Assembly (NCBI GenBank): GCA_017475005.1
Contig: JAFVGI010000013.1
Coordinates: 1 to 53,631 of the forward strand
Direction: 5' to 3'
Length of the DNA: 53,631 bases
Source: Prevotella sp.
Lineage (GTDB): Bacteria > Bacteroidota > Bacteroidia > Bacteroidales > Bacteroidaceae
A program made the position numbers and the translations under genes. Positions 43,178 to 52,900 of this stretch are shown piece by piece (positions within the stretch are counted from its first letter, which is position 1; every line of letters starts with the position of its first letter). The notes under the pieces are model-generated. The model made no database searches. It was not told where the DNA came from and worked only from the letters and a program-made list of their open reading frames with translations.

Positions 43178-46100
43178 ATGAAAAGATTACTATTAACTTT
43201 GTTCGCATTAGCATCAATGTTGACGTGGACAGTTGCGCAGACAGATGTAACAAAGTACTTTTTGACGAACTATGCCTTTGACAGCAATTACGATTATAAG
43301 GCTGGTCAAACAAAGTCTGTGGCACAGGAAATTCTTGAAATCCCTGGTTGGACTCAAGGTTTTACCATTGATTATACTATTACTGGTATCTATGAATTTG
43401 GTTTTGCTGGTACTTTTAATAATGGAACAGTTCCTTCTGTTGGCTATGATGGTGAAGCAGGTGGAGGTTTAGCTCTCTCTACTGGTTGGACACAGGATTT
43501 TTATTATACTCAAACAGTAACATTGCCTGCAGGAAGTTATACCCTTACAGTCCCAACATATAACGGCTTTACAGCATCTGCTGGTAAGTCAATGCTTGCC
43601 TGGATTCCTAATTCTGGAACGACAATAAGTTCTTCCGTTTCCAGTTATCCCAGCAAGGCTTGGACAGTAGATCAGATTTCGTTTACCCTCAATGCGAAGA
43701 CGACAGGCAATATTCGTATAGGATATAAGGCAGGAGATGGTGGTTCTGGAAATAGCGCAAACCTTGTTATTGATTACCTGAAATTGACAGCAACAGATAT
43801 TGACTTAATTGGCGAACTTAAAGCACAATTGTTAGATGTAATTTCTTCTGCAAATCAATACTATGGTGATGGTAGTGGTAATAATGCTTCTGTATTGAAA
43901 GCTGCTATTGATGTGGCTCAGCAGGTATATGATAATGCTTCAGCTACTCCTGATGAAGTCTATGAACAAAAAGGCATCCTGACTGAAGCGATAGCTCAAT
44001 ATCGTGAGGAGAATATCTCGCCTGAAAATCCCTACGAGGTATTTTATATTACAAACCCCAGCTTCGAGGATAATACCAATGGCTGGATAGTAAGCGATTT
44101 AAAGACTCAGGGCAATTCTGAATTCTCAAAGAAGAAAGGGAAGATTTATGTGGAAAAATGGGTTGAGAAGCCAGGTGCAGCTGGTGATGCTTCTGTTTCC
44201 CAACAGATAAGCCTTCCTAATGGTATATATCGTCTTACTGTTGGGGCTCAGAACTTGAGTCAGGCTTCCCTTTCAACCAAGAATACTGGTATGTATGTCT
44301 TTGCTGGTGATCAGCAGACTCCAATATATACTCCAGATGACTATAGTGTTGACTTTACTGTTATTACAGGTACAGCAAATATTGGTGTTAAAGCTGAAGG
44401 TGCAACAGGAAACTGGTTAGCACTTGACAACTTCCGTATCTATCAGATAGGATTTATTGATGAAGCAGCTCTCATAGAGGAATTGTCTCGTATTGTGACA
44501 AATGCAGAAAGTCTGCTGTCAAGCATGATGAGTGCTTCTGCCAAGAATGGTCTCAATAATGCTATCAGTTCTGCAAAGGAGATAACCTCTGGTTCGAAAC
44601 CATACGATGCAAATGTTACCATTCTATTGCAAAATGCGATTGAGGTTGCTGATGCTAGCATAACAGAATATCAGGCTCTGTCTGATAAGATAGCAAATTC
44701 TCAACAGATTTATGATGAAAGCAAGAATGGAGCAGCAGAATTTAAAGCCGTTATTGATGAGGCTATCCTTTTAAGCCAGAATGATCAGGCTTCTTCTGCA
44801 GAACTGGCAGCAGAAATCGTGAAACTGGATAATGCGGAATTGGCCTTCAATATTGCAAATGCAACAGAAGGAACAGGTGTGGCTCCTGCTGTAACCTATA
44901 CCAATCCAGATTTCGTTGGAGGTGCTACTAAGGCTATGCTGAGAGCTACTTTTGCTGGCAGCAATATTCTCGAAAGAGGTGTCTGCTGGAGTACAGATCG
45001 CAATCCTGTTGTTACTGATAACCGTTCTACAAAGACGTGGAGCCTTAATGGTTACATTCTCGTTGCAGAGGGACTTACTCCTGCTACAGTATATTACATG
45101 CGCCCGTACATTATGAATAAGACATATCAGGTGGCTTATGGTGATGAGGTTAAGGTTGTTACCCATCCTGCTGGTAATTGTACTTGGTCTTGGGATGAAG
45201 CAGGTCCTGATGATGCCACGAATGACAGATGTCGTACAGCTATAAAGCAGACAATTGACTATTTCAACGAATGGACAGGAATTATGGGATTCCATCTTAG
45301 TGGACACTATGTACCAGGAGCTGGCGCTGGTGGTGGAACTGCTGACTGTAGTTATGGAGGCTGGATGCGTATTTCCCAGAATGCTGCCAATCAGGCAATA
45401 GGAACTGTTCTCCATGAGACAGGACATGGAGTAGGTGTGGGTACTCAGCAGCGTTATTGGGATACTAATGTTCACTCTTGGTATTGGTATGGAAGAGAGG
45501 CAAACAAGATATACCATTTCCTTGAGAATGAATATACCAAGATAGATTTTGCTGATGGAAACAAGGTTTGGGTAGGCGACGGAACTCATGCCTGGGGACA
45601 GAATGCTACTTATGACTGGTTCATCAATGGTTCTGATAAGGACAAACATATTGAACTTCAGTATGCAGGTGGTTCTGCTCTGCTTTATGGAATGTTTATT
45701 GATGGTCTTGACCCAACCTCTTCCAGCTCTTCTGTCACACAGCATAATGGTATTGCTGGATACACCTTCAACTTCGATGACAACAAGAAGTACTATATTA
45801 TGTGTAAGGATGTAGAAGGCGGATTAGGTACCAGTTTGATGTGTATGTACAAGAACTCAATCTTCTACTCTCTTGGATGGAAGGATGTACTTTCTGCTGA
45901 TGCCACATGGGTGGGTGATTCTGCAGCATGGAACATAGAATATCTTCCAAAACAGGGATATTATCGCTTCAAGAATGTGAAGTATGAACGTTATCTTACT
46001 AATCAGTCAAGTAGTACATCAGCTTCTACGATGTCAACAGGTAATTCTCCATCATCAAAGCCCGATGACTATAATTTCCAGCTGATGCCTGATCGTCGAG

Positions 46101-46459
46101 ATGTTACTTATTCTACATCGAAGGGCGAGATTACGACTCATGGATATTGGTTTACCTGGACTCCTTCAGCAGGAAGTTTCAAGGCTATGAGCGTTGCTGT
46201 TCCTGCTGCTGGAAAGGAATATGGTACATTCCCGATTGCTACATTCGATTATGCTGATAGTGCCACAAAGCAGATGTTTATCATCATCAGCGAAGATGAA
46301 CTGCCTTTATGGAAGGAACTGAATAATGTTACTGGTATAAAGGAGACAAACGGTAATATTCAGGAGAAAACACAAAAGGGTAAGTTCCTTGAGGATGGTA
46401 AGATAGTTATCTATAAAGATGGAAAGAAGTATAGTTCTTCCGGACAGGAGATAAAGTAA
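43178..46459 (+). CDS. Exported multi-domain protein with HETGH metalloprotease motif
   Basis: A 1093-residue exported protein (signal peptide to about residue 20, LTWTVAQ). In order: a beta-sandwich resembling a carbohydrate-binding module (about 20-210), a helical linker of FIVAR type, a second module starting NPSFEDNTNGWIV (about 290-425), more helical repeats, an FN3-like domain (about 570-660), a central domain with HETGH at 746-750 (VLHETGHGVGVG), a ricin-like beta domain (about 900-990), and a C-terminal tail GKIVIYKDGKKY. HETGHGVG fits HEXXHxxG, but the usual third ligand position is Thr. I do not recognise the family. A glycan-targeted protease is inferred. Confidence 0.8.
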   Translation: MKRLLLTLFALASMLTWTVAQTDVTKYFLTNYAFDSNYDYKAGQTKSVAQEILEIPGWTQGFTIDYTITGIYEFGFAGTFNNGTVPSVGYDGEAGGGLALSTGWTQDFYYTQTVTLPAGSYTLTVPTYNGFTASAGKSMLAWIPNSGTTISSSVSSYPSKAWTVDQISFTLNAKTTGNIRIGYKAGDGGSGNSANLVIDYLKLTATDIDLIGELKAQLLDVISSANQYYGDGSGNNASVLKAAIDVAQQVYDNASATPDEVYEQKGILTEAIAQYREENISPENPYEVFYITNPSFEDNTNGWIVSDLKTQGNSEFSKKKGKIYVEKWVEKPGAAGDASVSQQISLPNGIYRLTVGAQNLSQASLSTKNTGMYVFAGDQQTPIYTPDDYSVDFTVITGTANIGVKAEGATGNWLALDNFRIYQIGFIDEAALIEELSRIVTNAESLLSSMMSASAKNGLNNAISSAKEITSGSKPYDANVTILLQNAIEVADASITEYQALSDKIANSQQIYDESKNGAAEFKAVIDEAILLSQNDQASSAELAAEIVKLDNAELAFNIANATEGTGVAPAVTYTNPDFVGGATKAMLRATFAGSNILERGVCWSTDRNPVVTDNRSTKTWSLNGYILVAEGLTPATVYYMRPYIMNKTYQVAYGDEVKVVTHPAGNCTWSWDEAGPDDATNDRCRTAIKQTIDYFNEWTGIMGFHLSGHYVPGAGAGGGTADCSYGGWMRISQNAANQAIGTVLHETGHGVGVGTQQRYWDTNVHSWYWYGREANKIYHFLENEYTKIDFADGNKVWVGDGTHAWGQNATYDWFINGSDKDKHIELQYAGGSALLYGMFIDGLDPTSSSSSVTQHNGIAGYTFNFDDNKKYYIMCKDVEGGLGTSLMCMYKNSIFYSLGWKDVLSADATWVGDSAAWNIEYLPKQGYYRFKNVKYERYLTNQSSSTSASTMSTGNSPSSKPDDYNFQLMPDRRDVTYSTSKGEITTHGYWFTWTPSAGSFKAMSVAVPAAGKEYGTFPIATFDYADSATKQMFIIISEDELPLWKELNNVTGIKETNGNIQEKTQKGKFLEDGKIVIYKDGKKYSSSGQEIK

Positions 46460-46478
46460 AAAATATAATAGGATATAA

Positions 46479-46510
46479 AATAAGGCGGCTCAGTTTTGGG
46501 CCGCCTTATT
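46479..46510. terminator. Bidirectional terminator between metalloprotease-like and GH43 genes
   Basis: AATAAGGCGGC (46479-46489), 10-nt loop, GCCGCCTTATT (46500-46510) is a perfect 11-bp stem with A/T flanks. It separates two convergent genes. Confidence 0.9.
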
Positions 46511-46532
46511 TGTTGTGCTTCCAAAGGATTTT

Positions 46533-49373
46533 TTAATCTATCCTCTGACCTTGTAGGTTATATCGTTTACCATTCTTGTAAATAACGATTTTTCCTTTCT
46601 CTACGAACTTGCCAGACTTCAGGTTGCTTTGTACCTCAGGAGCTTTGTATTCCTTGATACCTGTTGGATTCTCTGTCTTTGCTATCAGAGCCTGAATATC
46701 GCTGCTTCCCATAGCCTTGTTATATACTCTCAAGTCGCTGAGATAACAGGATGCAGAACCCCACCAAGCGCCAGTACCAAGATACATATATGGATAAGTA
46801 TTGATGTTTGCCATCATTCCAGCATAGTCAAAATCTTTTTCTGTGCCTCCTGTTCCCGACTTCCAAAGCTTTGGAGCGTGAGGATAACCATTTACATAGT
46901 ACTGTACTCCTGTTGATGAGGCAGTCATCGTAACCATAGACCATTCGTCCATAGGAATGTCGTAATATGTTACAGTATCAGGTTTGTTGATGTCAAACCA
47001 TCCTGCTGCACCATTGTAACCAACATATGCATTGTCAGTAAGATAGAATCTTCCTCCTTCAGCAGAAGGTTTTTCGCCCTCAAAGAATGAGAAGTATGCT
47101 CCCCAAGCGCTTCTTGATATCGGCTTAACCCAGAAACTTACGGTAAATCCGTCAGCAGAAGAGTTGTAGAGAGGGCTTGGCATGCGAACATAGCTGTTTG
47201 CTGTCGTTGTTGCACCATAGTTCTGCTTTATTACATTACCTCTTTCAGCATCGTTGTAAATGCTTGGTTTTGAAACACTTCCGCTATTGAGAGCAGTCAT
47301 CTTCTCTGCTGGGTTATATTCGTTAGTGTTGTCAAGAGCATTGAGTGCATAGTGTGCAACAGCTCCGCTTTCAGCATCTCCTGCCTTTACATTCAGGTAT
47401 TGAGCCATGAAGGTAGAGTATTTATAGTAGTAGTCTCCACAAGAGATAGTATAAGGAGTTATAGCAACCTTTGTATCTGTTGCCTGTGGAATAATCTTGC
47501 CATCATTGGTTACTACATCAGTATTCTTTGAGGTGAATGTCAGAGTTGCATTCTCCTTCATTTCAGGAGCGCTTTCCGTCACATCTACTGTTCCTCCTAC
47601 TTTTGTTCCTACATAAGCAGAAACATTTGTATAGTTAGATGCTATAGCACTTTGTGCCTCCTCTTTATACAACCATGCTGGAACACCTCCATTTGATACT
47701 GTTGTGATAGAAACAGCATTCTTGCAGCCGCCATTAATACCCTGTTGGCATACTACACCATAATAGGTTACACCTCCGATAACGAGTTTGATGTATGATG
47801 TTCCGTCTTGTGTATAAGCCCAGGTACCAGTTTTCTCGCCTGTTATCTTTCCGTCTGCTGTAAGTGTTACAGGCACTTGCAGAGCCTCGTTCATATTTGT
47901 GCTGTTCAGCCTGTAGGGGTGTATGATAAGGTGGTAGTCTCCTGCCAATTGCTCAGCATCGAAAGGTTGTGTTGTCTCTATCTCCTCTTGTTTTGTTGTG
48001 CTGATGCCGGCAACAGAATTCTCTGCTCCTGTATAGCGGAATGGGCTTGTTACGAGCCAACCTTTTTCGTTGATATACAGACGATGAATGCGTACCTGGT
48101 GGTCTGCAGTACCATTGTGGAACTTGGTGTGGAATACTACATAAGCCTCTCCGTCAGCACCTACTATCGCAGAATTGTGACCCTGAGCAGTTTCGCCTAC
48201 TGTCATGTTGCCCCATTCATTGTATGCACCAATGAGTTTCATGCCTCTGTTGTCAGTAGAAGAAGCTCCATAGTTTCTTGCTCCTCCTGTGTAGGTGGCC
48301 AGGTTACCGTTGCCATCCTTAAATGGTCCTGTAGGGCTGGTAGAGCGGAATATTCGCATTTCGTAACCACCATTAGGAGCAAACTCTCCATAACTCATGA
48401 AGAGGTAGTAATAGTCTCCGATATGTCTGATATATGGACCTTCGCCTGAAACATAATAGCCGCCTGCTATCTTCTTTCCGAAGTATGCATCATCGCCAGT
48501 ATTTGGAGATGTTCCTGTTCCATTGTATCTTACTGTATAGTCTCTGAGACCTGTGCTCTTGTCCAACTTCAGTGAGTAGATGCCTCCTGACCAAGAACCG
48601 TAGATAAGCCACAGTTCACCATCTTCGTCATAGAAGACATTTGGGTCAATACAGTTAGGGTAGTATGTTCCCCAAATGGTTGTATTATATCTTGCAGGCA
48701 GAGAGCTCAGTGTTCCCAATACCAGTTCCAGATCGGTATCCTTGTAGTTTACCTTCTTTCCGCTATATGACTGGTTGTTGAAGCCGCCAAAGACGATAGG
48801 AGCCTGATATGTGAAAGGTCCTACAGGGCTGTCGCCAGTCATAAGCACGATGACAGAAGCCCAGTGGTTGCCGTTCAGAGAAAGGTAGAAGCACCATTTC
48901 CCCATCTCCTTGTTGTAGATAACATCTGGTGCCCACATGTCGCCCTGTACCCATGATTTCTCATCTGCAGCATATATAGAGCAGTAAGCTGCTGCGTCAA
49001 AGCTACCCAAGGTCCCTGTACTGCCATTTGCCAACTTTACCTCATGAGTTGGGTTTGACTTAAAGGCCTCCCAGAAAACTTTGTTGAAGAGGTAGCTGCC
49101 ATCCTGCTCCCACCAATGTCCGTCAATCCATTTTCCGTTGTCAATGCCTTGCCAGTCAACAAGGTCCTTACTTTTGGCAAGTCCCATGTGCGAACCCACA
49201 ATATAGTAATACTGATCACTCTCATTATATACTATTGAAGGGTCATGAATGCTGACTTCCTGCTGACTCTTTGCAGCATTCAATGCCTCAAGGTCTGTTT
49301 TCTTCAAAGCTGTTGTTTGTGCTGATGCTCCCATAGAGCACAGGCACATCATAGCGATTAGGATTTTCTTCAT
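46533..49373 (-). CDS. GH43-family arabinanase/xylosidase with LamG-like domain
   Basis: A 946-residue exported enzyme (signal peptide MKKILIAMMCLCSMGASAQ). The five-bladed beta-propeller of GH43 has its three acidic residues: Asp44 in SIHDPSIVY, Asp243 in NCIDPNVFYD and Glu311 in VSGEGPYI. The blocks WAPDVIYN and QGHNSAIVG are also typical, most like endo-arabinanases. A beta domain follows (about 470-650), then a concanavalin-like LamG domain (about 690-910: FTVSFWVKP, YYVNGYPH, LSDLRVYNKAM). The C-terminal tail is GKIVIYKNGKRYNLQGQ, nearly that of the convergent metalloprotease-like gene. No SusC/SusD genes are adjacent. Confidence 0.92.
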   Translation of the reverse strand: MKKILIAMMCLCSMGASAQTTALKKTDLEALNAAKSQQEVSIHDPSIVYNESDQYYYIVGSHMGLAKSKDLVDWQGIDNGKWIDGHWWEQDGSYLFNKVFWEAFKSNPTHEVKLANGSTGTLGSFDAAAYCSIYAADEKSWVQGDMWAPDVIYNKEMGKWCFYLSLNGNHWASVIVLMTGDSPVGPFTYQAPIVFGGFNNQSYSGKKVNYKDTDLELVLGTLSSLPARYNTTIWGTYYPNCIDPNVFYDEDGELWLIYGSWSGGIYSLKLDKSTGLRDYTVRYNGTGTSPNTGDDAYFGKKIAGGYYVSGEGPYIRHIGDYYYLFMSYGEFAPNGGYEMRIFRSTSPTGPFKDGNGNLATYTGGARNYGASSTDNRGMKLIGAYNEWGNMTVGETAQGHNSAIVGADGEAYVVFHTKFHNGTADHQVRIHRLYINEKGWLVTSPFRYTGAENSVAGISTTKQEEIETTQPFDAEQLAGDYHLIIHPYRLNSTNMNEALQVPVTLTADGKITGEKTGTWAYTQDGTSYIKLVIGGVTYYGVVCQQGINGGCKNAVSITTVSNGGVPAWLYKEEAQSAIASNYTNVSAYVGTKVGGTVDVTESAPEMKENATLTFTSKNTDVVTNDGKIIPQATDTKVAITPYTISCGDYYYKYSTFMAQYLNVKAGDAESGAVAHYALNALDNTNEYNPAEKMTALNSGSVSKPSIYNDAERGNVIKQNYGATTTANSYVRMPSPLYNSSADGFTVSFWVKPISRSAWGAYFSFFEGEKPSAEGGRFYLTDNAYVGYNGAAGWFDINKPDTVTYYDIPMDEWSMVTMTASSTGVQYYVNGYPHAPKLWKSGTGGTEKDFDYAGMMANINTYPYMYLGTGAWWGSASCYLSDLRVYNKAMGSSDIQALIAKTENPTGIKEYKAPEVQSNLKSGKFVEKGKIVIYKNGKRYNLQGQRID

Positions 49374-49405
49374 TACTATTCTTTTTGCTTATAGTTAGTT
49401 TGGCG

Positions 49406-49437
49406 CAAAAGTACTTCTTTTTTCTAGAATACGCAAA
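49406..49437 (-). promoter_or_regulatory. Promoter of the GH43 gene
   Basis: Minus strand TTTG (plus caaa 49434-49437), 20 bp, TACTTTTG (plus caaaagta 49406-49413): a perfect match. The leader is about 28 nt. Confidence 0.8.
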
Positions 49438-49558
49438 TATACGCGCGAAAAAACCTTCTTTTTGAAAAATTTTAACGTTCTGACAAATTCCTTCTTTTGA
49501 AGGAAAAAAATTATTTCTATCGTGAGAAAAAAGAATTTACCCCTCGAGGAAAATTCCA

Positions 49559-49636
49559 TTCAAGGCCCTGAAACACCTGTCCAAGGTCTGTGTACAGTAG
49601 TTCAAGGGCCTTGAACATATGTTTTAGGCCCTTGAA
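49559..49636. repeat. Array of four 15-bp palindromic units, exact 21-bp period
   Basis: Units start at 49559, 49580, 49601 and 49622, exactly 21 bp apart. The third is a near-perfect palindrome, TTCAAGGGCCTTGAA. The first (TTCAAGGCCCTGAAA) and fourth (TTTTAGGCCCTTGAA) are close variants, and the second (TCCAAGGTCTGTGTA) keeps only the left half. Units 1 and 3, and units 3 and 4, can also pair with each other over 11-12 bp. The array lies in the 562-bp gap between the divergent GH43 and dockerin genes. The rest of that gap is AT-rich, with no gene seen. Confidence 0.85.
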
Positions 49637-49826
49637 CATAAAATCTCTCTCGGGGAAATAAAATTTTCTCCTGTGCGAAATTGGAAATGTATAGTAAAAA
49701 AAGGAACTCCCCCCTTAACTTCTGTTTCTATTATCCTTCAATACCATTATTTGCTATATAAAAATTGCAATTTTGGGGGTGAAATGTTAAAATTTAAGAT
49801 GAGAAATGAAATTTTTACATTTTTTT

Positions 49827-49858
49827 CTTGTGGATATATAAGGAAATAGGTATATTTG
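49827..49858 (+). promoter_or_regulatory. Promoter of the dockerin-protein gene
   Basis: CTTG at 49827-49830, 20 bp, TATATTTG at 49851-49858. The leader is about 73 nt and ends with TAACAATTAAAAAACA (49914-49929), shared with the next gene's leader. Confidence 0.75.
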
Positions 49859-49935
49859 TGTGCTGATTGAAAAGATCAACATTCCAAATTTTTTTATAAC
49901 TAACTTTATTTACTAACAATTAAAAAACAAAAGCT

Positions 49936-52900
49936 ATGAAGAAAAATCTATTTCTTTTAGTTGTAGGACTTCTGTCAAGTTTGATGTCCTTCGCGCAGCC
50001 GGAAGGTTGGAATGATCCGACAGGAACGCTGACCAAGACGACCACAATCATCGCAGATGGCTCTACAGTCTACTATCTCAAGAATGAGGCAGTAGAAAAT
50101 TGGTTCATCGCAAGTAACGAATGGGGGACACAGGCTTGTGTTTCAGCCAAAGATCTTGCTGGAACTGAAACTCCTTATGGTTATAAGATCCGTTTCAAGG
50201 ATACGACAACCCATGAGGGCTTCTATCAAATTGAGGACGCGAAGGAAAATTCGTTTAAGTATCTCTTCGACAATGCTGGAACAATCTATACCGATTACAA
50301 CAATCAGGGCATTGACAAGACTTATTGGAAGTTTACCTTTGATGGAGACAACAATTGTACATTCGTGTCTTACATGAATCAAAACAAGAATGTAGGCCTT
50401 GTATCTGGTGGTGATAATCCTGCAACTGGTTCTAAAGGTGACTACACTATTAACAATGCAGGTACAGAGGTCGCTACCACATGGTCTCTGTGGTCAATGG
50501 GTGCTCCTGAGGCTGTCGCAGAATGGAATGCTGCTAATGCTCTGATGACAAGAATGCAGGAGATTTATGAAGAGTCTCAAGAAAAGTTTGACGTAGCACC
50601 TTATGCTTCGCAGATTGGTGAGCAGTTAGGTACTGTTGAGAATGCTGAGCGTCTTAATGCGCTGATTGCTCAGATGAATGCTGATTATCTGATTTGGAAG
50701 TTTAACGAAGGTGGCAAAGTTGCAGTAGAGGTTGCTCTTGAAAACCCAGGCTTTGAGACTGGTAATATGAGTGGTTGGTCTGCACTTAGTGGAACTTCTC
50801 TCTATGGAGCTCAGGGAAACAAGTCTTTCGACAGAGTGGTCGGCAACTACTATGCAGAGTTCTGGCATAAGAATGGTGATTGGTCAGCTTCTCAGACTAT
50901 TAAGAGTTTGCCAGCAGGTATGTATAAACTTTCTGCTAATGTATATTCTTCTAATGGTAAGGCTAAATTATTCGTAAACGACAAAGAAACTGACTTTATT
51001 GAAGTTTCAAACAGATACTCTCTCATGTACGAAGCTACTAGTCTTGGAGATATAACAATTGGTATCAAGTCAAGCGATACTGGCAATGCTTGGAACTGCG
51101 TTGATGATTTCAGCTTTAAGTATTTAGGTTTTGGTGCAGATGGTTATGCAAATACTTTCGATGTAAACTATGAGGGAAAAGCTTCTCCACAGTATGTAAA
51201 GGGTCTGGCAGATAAGGTTGCTGCTATCAGAGTTGCTGAAGGTGACGAAGCTATCCAGGCTGCTTATAATACTGCCAAGGAGTATGAAGACTCTGTAGTA
51301 GCAAAGAATATCGCTGCATGGGCTAAGTATGAGGCTATTCTCGTTGACGCTCAGACTTTGGCAGAAGACCCACAGTTTGCTGATTACTCAGCTACACTGG
51401 CTGGTATGGTTCAGCAGAGGTATGTAATGGAGAATGATCCTACCACAGCAGAGCTGAATGCTGAATATGATGCAGTTGTAGCTGAAATGAATAATGTGAA
51501 GTCTCACATCCAGCCAGGTACAGATATCACAGATACATATCTTAAGAATGCTTACTTCACACAGGACATTGTCGGTATCAATACAGGTGACCCTACCAAG
51601 GGATGGCGTATCGATGGTACAAAAGGCGGTGGTAACTGGCGTATCAGCACAGGCGACAAGTGCGGTGAGTGCTGGAACGGTCATGATTTCGACTTCTACC
51701 AGATTGTTGAGAATGCTCCTGTAGGTGTATATCAGATTGAGGTACAGGGCTTCACACGTGCTAAGCGTGGTAATGACTCTTGGAATTGCTACTTTGACTC
51801 AACCACTGGTGAACTCCTTCCAACTCCTATATTCGGCGACTGGACACCTAACAAGGCTAACGTTTATCTGAACGATAATACAGGCGATTTGTCTATCTCT
51901 TATGCTTATCCGCATGCTGTAGAAGAAAAATTCTATGATGGTGTTACAACAGATCTTTATACAGATCCTCTTGGTAAATACGAGTATCCAAACACTATGG
52001 CACAGGGTGGCCGCGCATTTGGGGCTGGTGAATATAAAGTTTCTGCTTTCGGTCTTGTAGCAAAAGAAGGTGACCCATTGCGTATTGGTGTCAAGGGTAA
52101 CAACTATGGACTTGACAACTGGTGTATCTTCACTAACTTCAAACTGACATATCAGGGATTCCAGGCAGATATCATTGAGCCAGAATTCAATAAGGCAGTA
52201 GAAGCTCTTGCTACAGCTCACATCGGAACAGAGCTGCAGGCAGAGATGCTGGATCTTAAGGAGCGTGCTGATGCAGTTTCTCGTACACAGGGTAAGGCTA
52301 TGTTCGATATTCTGAGTGAGATCTACGCATTCAATACTAAGAAGGCTTCTTCTGAGGAAGTATTCGCAGATTTGAACAAGCAGACTAAGGACCTTGAGGA
52401 TGCAATACAGCAGTATAAGGAAACAGCTACAGAAGAAGCTCTTAAAGCTGCAAGAAAGTTGGATGGAACTGCTTCTGATGCATACGAAGATGAGGAAACT
52501 CTTCTGCCAACAGTAACAACTGATGAAGCAAAGGCTATCACTTCACAGATTGCTCAAGCTATCGAGGCTCTGAAGATTCCTAAGGAAGCAGGTTCTGACG
52601 ATGATCCTGTTGACTTCACAAGTGTAATCAAGAATGCCAACATGTCTTCAGCAACTGGTTGGACTGTAGAAGAAGGCAGTATGAGTATTGATGACTCAAA
52701 GGTTGCTGAATTCTACAATCAGGAGAACTACAATGTATATCAGAAACTCACTAATCTTCCAGCAGGTGTATATGAGTTGAAAGTTCAGGGCTTCTATCGT
52801 GCAGGTTCTGTAGCGAATGATTGGACTGTATTGGTTGATAGTGTTCCTTCTGCTGCCGTTCTCTACACGATTAATCAGTCAGAAGGATATGATCCGGAAG

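Noticed and set aside
44771-45745. 324-residue minus-strand open frame opposite the HETGH protein
   Set aside because: The sense strand carries a continuous exported protein with clear motifs; the antisense product has no family features.
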